Made by a program: the position numbers and the translations under genes. Shown one piece after another: positions 50,401 to 57,514 of a stretch of DNA of 64,000 nt. Source of the stretch: Myxococcales bacterium (GTDB taxonomy: Bacteria > Myxococcota_A > Polyangia > Nannocystales > Nannocystaceae); assembly GCA_020633295.1 (NCBI GenBank), contig JACKDW010000002.1, positions 1,116,001 to 1,180,000 on the forward strand. Reading direction: 5' to 3'. Positions within the stretch are counted from its first letter, which is position 1. Each line of letters starts with the position of its first letter. The notes beneath the pieces were generated by a model. The model worked only from the letters and a program-made list of their open reading frames with translations. It had not been told where the DNA came from and searched no databases.

Positions 50401-51016
50401 CGTGCACGAGCCCGAGCGTGTGGATGTAGTCGAGCGCGCGGGCGAGCTGCACGAACAGCTCGACGATCGTCTCGCGCGGGGCGCCCTTGAGGAACTCCGA
50501 GAGCGACTCGCCGTCGAGCAGCTCCTGCGTGAAGTAGACGCCGCTGAGCTCGTCGCAGCGCCCGTAGTCGTAGACCGCCGCGAGGTTGGGGTGGTGCAGC
50601 TGCGTCAGCAGGCGGAACTCGTCCTTGAACGCCTCGGTCAGGTTGTTGACCGAGGCGGCGTTGGAGTTGCCGAAGCTGCGCGTGATCGTCGACTTGCGCA
50701 GGCGCATCGCGGACGAGCGCGAGGCGGGCGCCGAGGAGCGCAGCGCCGCGGACGAGCGCGGCGAGCGAGAGGAGGGCGCCTCGCTCGAGGAGCGCGTGCC
50801 CGTGCCGCGCGGCTCGAGCGTGCTGTCGTTGCGGATCAGCTTGAGCGCGACCCAGCGCTCCTCGAGCGGGTCGTAGGCCTTGTAGACCGCCCCGAACCCG
50901 CCTCGACCCAGCAGCGCGTGGATCTGGTAGCGACCCGCGATCTTGCTCGGCATCTGCTCCTCCGGCGGGGCAGCGCGCGTCGCGTCGGTTTGATCTAGCG
51001 CGTCAGGGATCGTCAT
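47426..51016 (-). CDS. Ser/Thr kinase fused to P-loop ATPase and TPR module
   Basis: A 1196-residue protein. The kinase domain (about 28-330) has LLGRGGFGAVYKAYDP, the catalytic Lys in WVALKL, a 59-residue Ser/Arg-rich insertion (66-124) before helix C, HEDIKPSNVV (HED instead of the usual HRD) and DFGLARM. The next region starts a P-loop ATPase with EAPEGMGKARLMAEL, where Ala follows the Lys instead of Ser/Thr. The final 500 residues are helical, TPR-like repeats (LILRLRRYGRVAGLTRLL and others). The architecture matches the myxobacterial kinase-ATPase-TPR group. The start is ATG 51016; ATG 50955 is in frame. It is soluble, with no membrane helix. Confidence 0.9.
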   Translation of the reverse strand: MTIPDALDQTDATRAAPPEEQMPSKIAGRYQIHALLGRGGFGAVYKAYDPLEERWVALKLIRNDSTLEPRGTGTRSSSEAPSSRSPRSSAALRSSAPASRSSAMRLRKSTITRSFGNSNAASVNNLTEAFKDEFRLLTQLHHPNLAAVYDYGRCDELSGVYFTQELLDGESLSEFLKGAPRETIVELFVQLARALDYIHTLGLVHEDIKPSNVVVCPPESASGQPQAKLIDFGLARMLRGPGSVGAELDDPDAIMVLGTPGFSAPEKVRGQLTDSRSDIYSLAATLYAAIRGKRPFPASNFREALRGQRDWRPELAGALLSRAGPVVAELVGRMLEPDPNLRPQSARSIVLELLRRESAHVRERQASVQDRREFARLLVEHLPFVDRADYLNIMLKRALKILRPDVRPVTLRGGLQRQVIRTIVVEAPEGMGKARLMAELRREIQLGDGLFVEGNCWNSDGGALGPFGPVVLQLATALGERNRVIRKYTRLVQAARERSADEAVTAKVMEFLLECAEAHPFVIHLSDLSRGQDATRAMVEGLIRALDHNEARIMLCVTTPPSNKLKSMLTPLGREQVIELWSLRPFIALEMRDVLVGILGESAPTDELVALLEKLTGGHPLSFRETLRVLFEEGVLSRDADSWTLRSSSVAAAHLHKTLAQRSESRLDGLGVSAWEIASVLFLVEAPLPEDQLAELSDLRRERFRRTLDRLVGEGLATRTAAVGTSLVSLAHESVREAVRLRYEDALNETRLDLAERIEELETRDNKLVFLRARLLDEASEGLDSADALEQAADELLAAGQPQLAGQVLERLILRLRRYGRVAGLTRLLRAQLKLLDQAAGSLNDARREAGHYQAGILVAELLGDFRAQSLFWLGLVDRYAIAEHTQDADIALRRLQNAAETAKLARDRILELRIATRRAEVLLAAGETEQAMQRTREAMEIIDYPEAEDEHVCHAIGVRIRCLALAGQFPEARRLHDMAKPVAARVSVLKRLPYLSGIAFLAVLGGDPARAVPEMREAVDQLKAANVPRLMITPLHNLGDLLLRSGNLEEAARSFEQAMRLGGLHGFHIHVHLNRGFLGYTRARMGDVEEGVALLADAKSKMMQTHGDHVILQQLRLLDAEVAHLAGQSPRARRELEEMLADFRSQNEHSLAQWAQDALSRIERDRGTSFIETADTGPGDTSDPDEATVRTRPVR

Positions 51017-51311
51017 GGGGCGAGCGAGACAGACAGGAGTTCGAACAACGCAGGTCGATCCGTGCTCGCGACTGTAGCGAGAGTCGACGGAGCGGACAAC
51101 AGGTGCTCCCGCGACGCGCCGAGAACCGACCGCAGGGCGAGCCTCGACGCAGATGATTCGCCGTGACGAGATCGCCGACATCGTCGCCGTCGACGGGGCG
51201 CGGGGTGCCGCCGATCGATCCGCTCGCGTGAGCGTGTTCGCATGATCACGTTGATCGTCGGCGAGGCGCGCTCGCGCGTGATCCCGAGAGCACACAAACG
51301 CGCATGCTCAC

Positions 51312-52160
51312 TCACACGCGACGCGGTCCCCACGGCGGCGTCTCGCCAGCGCGGATGGCGGAGAAATGCGCGCGCCCGATCGCGGCCTCGCCGGCGTCGA
51401 CGCAGCGCTCGTAGGCCTGTCGCTCGAGCTCGAGGCGCGTCGCCTCCTCTCGCCCGAGCGACGCGAGAAGTCCGCGTTTGAAGGCCGCGACGGCCGTGGG
51501 CGAGCGAGTGCGCAGACGCTCGGCGAGGCTGTGCACGCGCGCGAGGCCAGCGTCGAGGTCGTCGACGACCTCTTGCACGAGCCCGATGCGCAGCGCCTCG
51601 CTCGCGCTCACCTGTTCTCCGGTACAGCCGAGTCGCAGCGCCTGCGCAGCGCCGAGCGCGAGCGCGAGCTCGGCGGTGCCGCGCGCCCCGGGCAGGATGC
51701 CCAGGCCGGTCTCGGGGAGCCCGAAGCTCGCGCCGGGCGTGGCCAGGGTGTAGTCGGCGGTCAGCAGGAACTCCGCGCCCCAGCCGAGCGTCACGCCGTG
51801 GCTCAGCACGACGGTGAACAGCGGCAGGTGCCGGAGGCGGCGCATGAGCTCGCGCTGCCGGATGACGTGCCGCTTGACGCGGTCGTTGTCCCAGCCTGCT
51901 CGCTCGGTCACGTTGGCGCCGGCGATGAAGATCGGCGTCCCGCGCTTGCTCTGCCGGCGGCTCGTCGTGCACAGGCACGAGATCGGGCTGTCCTCCCTCT
52001 CCAGCAGCTCGCACAGCGCGTCGAAGGCGTCGAGCTGGGCGACGCCGACCTCGTTGGCCTTGCCGTGGTCGAGCTCGAGCACGAGGAGGCGTCGCGCGGC
52101 GTCATGGCGGGGGTGAAGCCCAAGATCTCGCAGAGGTTGCAGGCGCGCGGAGAAGTCCAT
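51312..52160 (-). CDS. Enoyl-CoA hydratase/isomerase family protein
   Basis: A crotonase-fold protein of 282 residues. The oxyanion-hole segment is FTVVLSHGVTLGWGAEFLL, and the two acidic residues of classical hydratases appear as E in GWGAE and E in FGLPETGLGILPG, so hydration of an enoyl-CoA is plausible. The N-terminal part has FIAGANVTERAGWDND, corresponding to the (S/A)GAD-type loop. It is followed by helix-rich C-terminal sequence (PTAVAAFKRGLLASLGREE). Start ATG 52160 is chosen; an ATG at 52199 adds thirteen residues. Substrate is unknown; no other beta-oxidation gene is adjacent. The same strand carries the MocA-like gene 49 bases upstream. Confidence 0.87.
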   Translation of the reverse strand: MDFSARLQPLRDLGLHPRHDAARRLLVLELDHGKANEVGVAQLDAFDALCELLEREDSPISCLCTTSRRQSKRGTPIFIAGANVTERAGWDNDRVKRHVIRQRELMRRLRHLPLFTVVLSHGVTLGWGAEFLLTADYTLATPGASFGLPETGLGILPGARGTAELALALGAAQALRLGCTGEQVSASEALRIGLVQEVVDDLDAGLARVHSLAERLRTRSPTAVAAFKRGLLASLGREEATRLELERQAYERCVDAGEAAIGRAHFSAIRAGETPPWGPRRV

Positions 52161-52209
52161 CGCGCGCAGGGTACGAGAAACCAGTGGTGATTGCAGCATC
52201 AGGCGCGCG

Positions 52210-52863
52210 TCAGCGGTCGCCGTCGCCGTCGCGCGCGAGCAGGCGGCGGTAGTCTTCGGGCGTGTCGATGTTCTCGAGCACGGCGGGGTCGTCGACGGCG
52301 ACGCTGCGGCGCAGCGCGCCGACCTCGGGCAGCCGGAACAGGACGCGCGGGCTGTTGTCGCCGTGGGCCGGGAGCGCGAGCAGGACCGTGCGCAGAAACG
52401 ACGGGAACAGGATCGGGTGCCCGCGCCGCCCCGCGTGGGCCGGCTGATAGATCCCGCGCGGCGCCCTGCGGTGCGCGGCGAGCAGCTCACGAACGGTGTC
52501 CGCCCGCACGTGCGGTCGATCGACCGTCAACACCAGCGCGCCGTGCTCCGGCGTCGCGTGCCGGGCGAGCCACGCGAGCCCGCAGCGCAGGCTCGAGAAT
52601 TGACCGTTCGACCAGGTCTCATTGCGCGCGAGCGCGGCGCCGCCGAGCTCCTCCGCTGGCAGCGCCGCGGCGCCCTCGACGACGACGATCGGCGCGCAGC
52701 CGGCCTGCTCCGCGAGCCAGATCGTGCGTCTCAGGAAGCTCTCGCCGCGCCACCGCAGGAGCGCCTTCGCCTGGCCCATGCGGCTGGAGGCGCCGGCGGC
52801 CAGCACGATCGCGGCAGGCGCTCGCGCGCCGCGTCGGTCTCGTCGCGTGTCCGCGGTTCTCAT
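52210..52863 (-). CDS. MocA/MobA-like molybdenum cofactor nucleotidyltransferase
   Basis: A 217-residue nucleotidyltransferase. The N-terminus has the nucleotide-binding LAAGASSRMGQAKALLRWRG, then LVLTVDRPHVRADTVRELL with the metal-binding Asp (D in VDRPH), and GHPILFPSF. The pattern favours a MocA-like CTP:molybdopterin cytidylyltransferase over MobA. It is separated from an XdhC gene by the large lipoprotein gene, all on the same strand; both proteins serve the maturation of molybdenum hydroxylases of the xanthine dehydrogenase type. No such hydroxylase is in the window. The exact substrate is inferred. Confidence 0.85.
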   Translation of the reverse strand: MRTADTRRDRRGARAPAAIVLAAGASSRMGQAKALLRWRGESFLRRTIWLAEQAGCAPIVVVEGAAALPAEELGGAALARNETWSNGQFSSLRCGLAWLARHATPEHGALVLTVDRPHVRADTVRELLAAHRRAPRGIYQPAHAGRRGHPILFPSFLRTVLLALPAHGDNSPRVLFRLPEVGALRRSVAVDDPAVLENIDTPEDYRRLLARDGDGDR

Positions 52864-52890
52864 GGTCCTGGTGTCGGCGACGACTTCGCT

Positions 52891-52953
52891 TCGCTACTCG
52901 GTCGCTACACTTGGTCGCAGCTAGGTCGCTACTTGGCCGCGCTACTTGGCCGC
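52891..52953. repeat. Imperfect repeats of TCGCTAC..GG
   Basis: Five adjacent imperfect copies related to TCGCTACTTGGCCGC lie between the MocA-like gene and the lipoprotein gene; the last two units cover the lipoprotein stop codon and final residues. They look like local duplication of the gene's 3' end. Confidence 0.6.
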
Positions 52954-54801
52954 AGCTTTGATCGGCTTGCCCTTGCCGGGCGCGCGCCCGCGGCTGGTGT
53001 CGCTCGGCGCGGCGATGCTCTCCTCGGACGCGGCCTCGACCTTCTCGAAGATCTTCATGATCTGCTCGGCGCTCTTCGGGTCGGGCAGCAGCAGCGCGCG
53101 CGGGATCCCGGACGACAGCGTCGCGTGCTCGGCGTCGACGCGGGCGCCGAAGCCTACGTCGCTGTTGAGCGCGAGCTTCTCGAGCAGCTTGATCGCCGCG
53201 TCGAGCTCCTTGCGCTCCTTGGCGTCGTCGCTGTCGTTCTTCATGAACGCGAGCGCCACGCGAGACGCCTGGTTCGGGTCGACGCCGACGCAGAACTGGC
53301 AGCCGCCCGACGAGCGCGCGAGCGCGAGCCCTTGATCGCCGCCGAGGCTCGAGCTGCCGGGCGCGCCGATCTTGCCGCTCAGCGAGCGCGCGCCGGAGCC
53401 GAACGCGAGGAACGCGACGCCGCCGCTGACCTGGCTGATGAGCTCGAATTCGTTCTTGCGCGAGAGCATGAGCGAGGCGGCCTCGTCGAACTCCTTGACG
53501 AACTCCTTGGGGATCCCGACCGCGAGCACGTCGGCCTTGCCGAGCCCGGTGCGCGCGGACTCGGGCTTCCACTTGACGTTGAAGGTCGCCGCCGCGCTGC
53601 CGCCCGCGAGCTCCTTGTAGGCCGTGAGCCCGCGGACGATCGTGTCCGAGATCCCGCGCAGCGCGGTCCGGGCGCTGGCCTCGTTGTTGACGCTCGCGGC
53701 GACGACCGTCGTCGCCTCGCCCTTCGGCGACAGGTAGAACGCGAACACGACGTCGTCGGCGACGCTGTCGAGCAGCGCGTGGCTGCTCTGCATGGCGTCG
53801 CGCACGAGCGCGTCGAAGGGCGCGCCGATCTCGTTGATGGGCACGTACTTGTCCATCATCTTGTGCAGCATCGCGGGGTCGCCCCACGTCATCGACATCA
53901 CCGCGACGGGGTCCCCGGGCAGCGCGCCCTCGAGCTTGGTCGAGCTGACCCGGGGCGGCCCCACCGGGTCCAGCCCGAGACGACCGAAGGGGCCGGTCGC
54001 GGCGACCGTCGCGAGCAGGTCGCGGTCGGTGCCGGCGTCGAGCGTGACGGTCACCTGCTCGATGTCGGCGGCGATCTCGTCGAGCCGGCGACCCAGCGGC
54101 GTCCGGCTCGAGATGTCGAGCAGCTCGCTGAGCCGCAGCTCCTCGGTCGGGAAGTCGCGGGCCATGAGCTGAATCCGCGGGCCGCTGCCGCCCTGTCCGG
54201 CGAGCGCGACGGCCTGGTCGAGCGAGCCCATGTCAAGCCCGAAGTCGAGGGCGCCGGCGCGCTCCCGGAACAGCACGCGGTATTCCTGCGCGACGAGCTC
54301 CCACAGCCCGTTGCCGAGCGGCTGCGGACGCTGCGTGGACGGGACCGCGTCGATCAGCGCGCGCGCGTCGCGGACCGGCAAGCTGCCGATGAGCGTCACG
54401 TTCTTGGCCGTCGGCTCGCCGTTCGCGGGCAGCGTGCCCTCGGCCACGAACACCCCGTTGAGGTCCACGCTGCGCCAGGCCGCCGGCCCGTAGCCCAGCT
54501 GCAGGAGCACGGCCTGGGCCTGGGCGCGCAGATCGATGATGTTGTTCGGGGTCCAGCGCGAGGAGCTGTCCTGGACGAGCTGCAGGATGTCGTCGAGCCC
54601 GTGGGTGGTGACGCGCAGGTGCACGGGGTCCATCGCCGGGACCGCCGCGACGTCGGCCGGCGGCATCGGGGACGGCTCGCTCGTCGCGTTCGCGTCGTCG
54701 TCGACGACCTCAACGGGCGTCGTCGCCTTTTTGGTGCAACCCGACGGCGCGAGCAGGGTGACGAGCGCGGCCGCGGATACGATCGTGCGAAGGCTGGACA
54801 T
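52942..54801 (-). CDS. Large secreted lipoprotein of unknown function, 619 aa
   Basis: The N-terminus (MSSLRTIVSAAALVTLLAPS, then GC) is a lipoprotein signal with the cysteine near residue 22, followed by a Thr/Glu/Asp/Pro linker. The mature protein mixes alpha and beta and ends with the charged tail GRAPGKGKPIKAAAK. A short CQFC in the C-terminal third may be a thiol pair. I recognise no domain. The chosen start is ATG 54801; an in-frame ATG at 54885 precedes the signal peptide. It lies between the MocA-like gene and the XdhC gene on the same strand, so a shared transcript is possible. Confidence 0.78.
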   Translation of the reverse strand: MSSLRTIVSAAALVTLLAPSGCTKKATTPVEVVDDDANATSEPSPMPPADVAAVPAMDPVHLRVTTHGLDDILQLVQDSSSRWTPNNIIDLRAQAQAVLLQLGYGPAAWRSVDLNGVFVAEGTLPANGEPTAKNVTLIGSLPVRDARALIDAVPSTQRPQPLGNGLWELVAQEYRVLFRERAGALDFGLDMGSLDQAVALAGQGGSGPRIQLMARDFPTEELRLSELLDISSRTPLGRRLDEIAADIEQVTVTLDAGTDRDLLATVAATGPFGRLGLDPVGPPRVSSTKLEGALPGDPVAVMSMTWGDPAMLHKMMDKYVPINEIGAPFDALVRDAMQSSHALLDSVADDVVFAFYLSPKGEATTVVAASVNNEASARTALRGISDTIVRGLTAYKELAGGSAAATFNVKWKPESARTGLGKADVLAVGIPKEFVKEFDEAASLMLSRKNEFELISQVSGGVAFLAFGSGARSLSGKIGAPGSSSLGGDQGLALARSSGGCQFCVGVDPNQASRVALAFMKNDSDDAKERKELDAAIKLLEKLALNSDVGFGARVDAEHATLSSGIPRALLLPDPKSAEQIMKIFEKVEAASEESIAAPSDTSRGRAPGKGKPIKAAAK

Positions 54802-54953
54802 GCCCCAGTAGTGTACCGCCTGGTCTCCAGGACCGACCGCAGCGTGGCTCATTATGGCGCGCAGGATTGACGTTCGCGGGGACAATCCGGCCCACAGGCC
54901 AGCCGTGGCGGGGAACGCGGACGGCTGTCCGATACTCGCCGGTCACCGGAGAG

Positions 54954-55910
54954 TCAGGTCTCTCCGGGGCCCGGGTCGCGAGCGGGGGGCCCGGAGAACC
55001 TCGCGACCGCATCGTCGATCACGTTCATGGAGCCGCCGCGACCACCCCGTCGCGTCGCGATCAGCTCGGCGAGCACGCTGATGGCGATCTCGCCGGGCGT
55101 GCGTCCGCCGAGCGCGAGCCCGACGGGCGCTCGCAGCCGCGAGCGATCCACGGGCTCGAGACCTCGGGCGCGCGCCTCGTCGTCGCGCGCGTCGAGTTGT
55201 TGCAGGGCGCGCGCGACCTTGCGGCGAGAGCCCAGCATGCCGACCAGGCGGTGCGCTCGCGGAAGCAGCTCGACCAGCGCGCGCTCGTCGGCGCCGTGGT
55301 CCCCGGTCGCGATCAGGAAGTAGTCCTGGTCGCCGGGTGGTGGGAGCGCGGCGAGGATGGAGCGGAAGTCCTCATCGCAGCGGAGGGTCTCGGCGCCGGC
55401 GAAGGGGGGGTCGCGCAGCCGCTCTTCGCGACCCTCGACGACGAGCACGCGAAAGCCGATGGCTCGGGCGAATTCAATCACGGCGGCGGCGACCCGGCCG
55501 GCGCCCACGAGGAACAGGCGCGGCGCCCCCTGCAGGCACTCGACGAAGACCTCCATGGAGCCCCCGCAGCACATCCCGAGGTCGCGGACGAGGTGCGCGT
55601 GAATCCGTCTTGACCGGCTGTCCGCGAGGCTCGCGCGGCAGGCCTCCAGGACCTGCGCCTCGATCGCGCCGCCGCCGACGGTGCCGACCAGGACGCCATC
55701 TTCGTGCAGCAGCAACCTCGCCCCGACGACCTGGGGCGCCGAGCCGGCGCGGCCGATGACCGTCGCGAGGGCGGCGCGTCGACCTGCTCGGAGCACGGCG
55801 CTGGCGGCCTCGAGGACCTCGAGGTGCCCGCCCGCGTCCATGGCCTCGAACACCGTGTTGGCGCCGTCACGGGAGCGAGCTTCGTCAGGGGGCGGGGACG
55901 ATGACGTCAT
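54954..55910 (-). CDS. xdhC: XdhC/CoxI-family molybdenum cofactor sulfurylation/insertion protein
   Basis: A maturation chaperone for molybdenum hydroxylases, thought to bind the cofactor and assist its sulfuration and insertion. The 318-residue protein has the XdhC/CoxI N-terminal domain (AALATVIGRAGSAPQVVGAR followed by LLLHEDGVLVGTVGGGAIEA, then LGMCCGGSMEVF with the conserved cysteines) and a C-terminal Rossmann-like part (PRLFLVGAGRVAAAVIEFA; DYFLIATGDHGADERAL; APVGLALGGRTPGEIAISVL). The start at ATG 55910 is supported by a leader that turns into the family sequence within about 40 residues; the frame is open upstream to 56084. The target enzyme is not nearby. Confidence 0.88.
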   Translation of the reverse strand: MTSSSPPPDEARSRDGANTVFEAMDAGGHLEVLEAASAVLRAGRRAALATVIGRAGSAPQVVGARLLLHEDGVLVGTVGGGAIEAQVLEACRASLADSRSRRIHAHLVRDLGMCCGGSMEVFVECLQGAPRLFLVGAGRVAAAVIEFARAIGFRVLVVEGREERLRDPPFAGAETLRCDEDFRSILAALPPPGDQDYFLIATGDHGADERALVELLPRAHRLVGMLGSRRKVARALQQLDARDDEARARGLEPVDRSRLRAPVGLALGGRTPGEIAISVLAELIATRRGGRGGSMNVIDDAVARFSGPPARDPGPGET

Positions 55911-56104
55911 GGCGCGGGCAATCCTCGAGCTTCCGGTCTGCGAGGAGAGTGTAAAACAATCACGGGAGGTCCTCCGCAGGCGACCGCGTTCGCAGGTCAT
56001 TGCCAGCGTGACGGTCGCCCGTGATACAGTGCCGTTCTCGTCGCTCTTGGCGCGTTGTTGGTGCCTGGCGACGGCGGTGCACAACCGTCAAGGAGGAGCC
56101 GAGC

Positions 56105-56875
56105 ATGCGAAACGCTCACGTGATCGTGACCCTGGCCGCCGCACTGACGATGGCCGTCAACACAGGCGCCTGCGACAGTGGCGGGTCGGGCAAGGACAAG
56201 ATTCTCGATGGGATCGGTCCGGCTTCGAAGAAGCTGGACGAGATCCCGACGGCCAAGCCCAAGATGACGCCCGAGGAGCTCAAGGAGGCCCGTCGCAAAG
56301 CTGGCTTCAAGGACGCTGACGAGATCGCGGCGGAGAACGCGAAGGAGTTCGAGAAAGGCGCGCGTGAGTACATCAAGACGCGGATGAAGGAGTACCGCGC
56401 CTTCCTCGCGGATATGCGCGCGAACCTCGAGGACATCGAGAAGCAGGCGGCCGCGTGGGCCAAGGCCAAGGATCCGCAGAAGGCCTTCGACAAGTGGAAG
56501 GCGAAGTTCAAGGACGCCGCGAAGGACCTGACCAAGCGCTACGACAAGATGACCGGCAACGGGGTCGAGGGCGGGAACACGCAGGCGGAGCTCAGCAAGG
56601 CGTTCCGCGGCTGGGAGGATCTCAAGGCCGACCTGAGCCAGGACATCGCCAGCAATGAGCGGTTTGGCGCTGCGCTCGAGGAGATCCGCAAGAACCTCGA
56701 CGAGGTCGAGAAGGCGCTCGAGGATATCGACAAGGACGAGAACTTGGTCATCAACAAGTTCTATAAGGAAGGCGAAGAGGGCGAAGAGAGCGGCGAAGAG
56801 AGCGGCGAAGGCGGCGAAGGCGGCGAAGGCGGCGAAGGCGACGGTGGCGACGGCGGCGACGAGGAGGGCGAGTAG
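56105..56875 (+). CDS. Helical lipoprotein with acidic Gly/Glu tail, 256 aa
   Basis: A strong ribosome binding site (AGGAGGAG, 56091-56098) sits 6 bases before ATG 56105. The signal is MRNAHVIVTLAAALTMAVN with a TGAC lipobox (Cys near residue 23). Residues 45-230 are nearly all charged helix rich in Lys, Glu and Ala (KEFEKGAREYIKTRMKEY, AFDKWKAKFKDAAKDLTKRY), suggestive of a coiled-coil or spectrin-like bundle. The last 30 residues are Gly/Glu-rich (GEEGEESGEESGEGGEGG). I recognise no family. It is divergent from xdhC and upstream of a second acidic lipoprotein. Confidence 0.78.
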   Translation: MRNAHVIVTLAAALTMAVNTGACDSGGSGKDKILDGIGPASKKLDEIPTAKPKMTPEELKEARRKAGFKDADEIAAENAKEFEKGAREYIKTRMKEYRAFLADMRANLEDIEKQAAAWAKAKDPQKAFDKWKAKFKDAAKDLTKRYDKMTGNGVEGGNTQAELSKAFRGWEDLKADLSQDIASNERFGAALEEIRKNLDEVEKALEDIDKDENLVINKFYKEGEEGEESGEESGEGGEGGEGGEGDGGDGGDEEGE

Positions 56876-57009
56876 CCGCCTCGGCGCGCGAGTTCGGCCT
56901 TATTACGGCGAAAAATTCCGCTCTGGGTCGGCGCCCGTGCATCCGCGCGACCAACCGGCCCTGCGGCATGGGCTCTGGCTCACACGACAGGCTCGATCTG
57001 CGCCTGGCC

Positions 57010-57028
57010 TTGTCGACATCGCCGACAA
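57010..57028 (+). promoter_or_regulatory. Inverted repeat TTGTCG-N7-CGACAA
   Basis: A symmetrical 6-base inverted repeat with a 7-base spacer, followed immediately by TTGCAG (57030) and then, 19 bases on, TACCAT. It lies 113 bases before the small lipoprotein gene and could be an operator or part of a promoter. It has not been matched to a known regulator. Confidence 0.4.
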
Positions 57029-57075
57029 ATTGCAGTAACCATCCAACTAGCTGGTACCATTCCGCGAGATCGATG

Positions 57076-57094
57076 CCCCCGGACAACGCGGGGG
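57076..57094 (+). promoter_or_regulatory. Leader hairpin ahead of the small acidic lipoprotein gene
   Basis: CCCCCG (57076-57081) pairs with CGGGGG (57089-57094) around a 7-base loop, 47 bases before the ATG of the 79-residue gene. If the transcript starts at the upstream TACCAT, this hairpin would lie in its 5' untranslated leader and might stabilise it. This is an inference. Confidence 0.35.
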
Positions 57095-57140
57095 TCCCAA
57101 TCCCCCAGAGAAAATCCTGGGCTTCACGGAGACCGAATTC

Positions 57141-57380
57141 ATGAAGACGATCAAGTTCGCACTCGCTCTCGGCGCGCTGACCCTCGTGGTGGCGGGTTGT
57201 GGCAAGAAGCAGACCGACACCACCCCGCCCGAGGGAGCCGAGGCCGTTGAGGCCGCGCCCGAGGAGGCCGCGCCCGAGGAGGCTGCCCCCGAGGAGGCCG
57301 CCCCCGAGGAAGAGGCCGCACCCGAGGAGGGTGGCGAGGAAGAGGGCGGCGAGGAAGGCGACGAGGCCGCCGCCGAGTAG
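57141..57380 (+). CDS. Small acidic lipoprotein with APEE repeats, 79 aa
   Basis: A 79-residue protein with a clear lipoprotein signal (FALALGALTLVVAGC, Cys near residue 20). The rest is extremely acidic low-complexity sequence: about four APEEA units followed by Gly/Glu-rich repeats. It has no predicted fold and may be an outer-membrane lipoprotein of structural type. GGAG precedes the ATG at about 10 bases. A strong intrinsic terminator follows directly, so it is probably a single-gene transcript. Function is unknown. Confidence 0.8.
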   Translation: MKTIKFALALGALTLVVAGCGKKQTDTTPPEGAEAVEAAPEEAAPEEAAPEEAAPEEEAAPEEGGEEEGGEEGDEAAAE

Positions 57381-57408
57381 CCCGAATCGACACCTGTCGA
57401 TTGCACGC

Positions 57409-57446
57409 AGAGCCAGGCTGGTCCCCAGCCTGGCTCTCGTATTTTC
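57409..57446 (+). terminator. Intrinsic terminator after the small lipoprotein gene
   Basis: A perfect 13-bp stem (AGAGCCAGGCTGG at 57409-57421 with CCAGCCTGGCTCT at 57425-57437), a 3-base loop, and a following CGTATTTTC tract form a clear rho-independent terminator 29 bases after the stop of the 79-residue gene and 70 bases before the next start. Confidence 0.88.
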
Positions 57447-57514
57447 GCGTCCAGACCGCCTGTCGGCCGCGGGCTGGCCCTGGCCGTCGCGATTGATTAC
57501 AAACCAGCCCGCCG

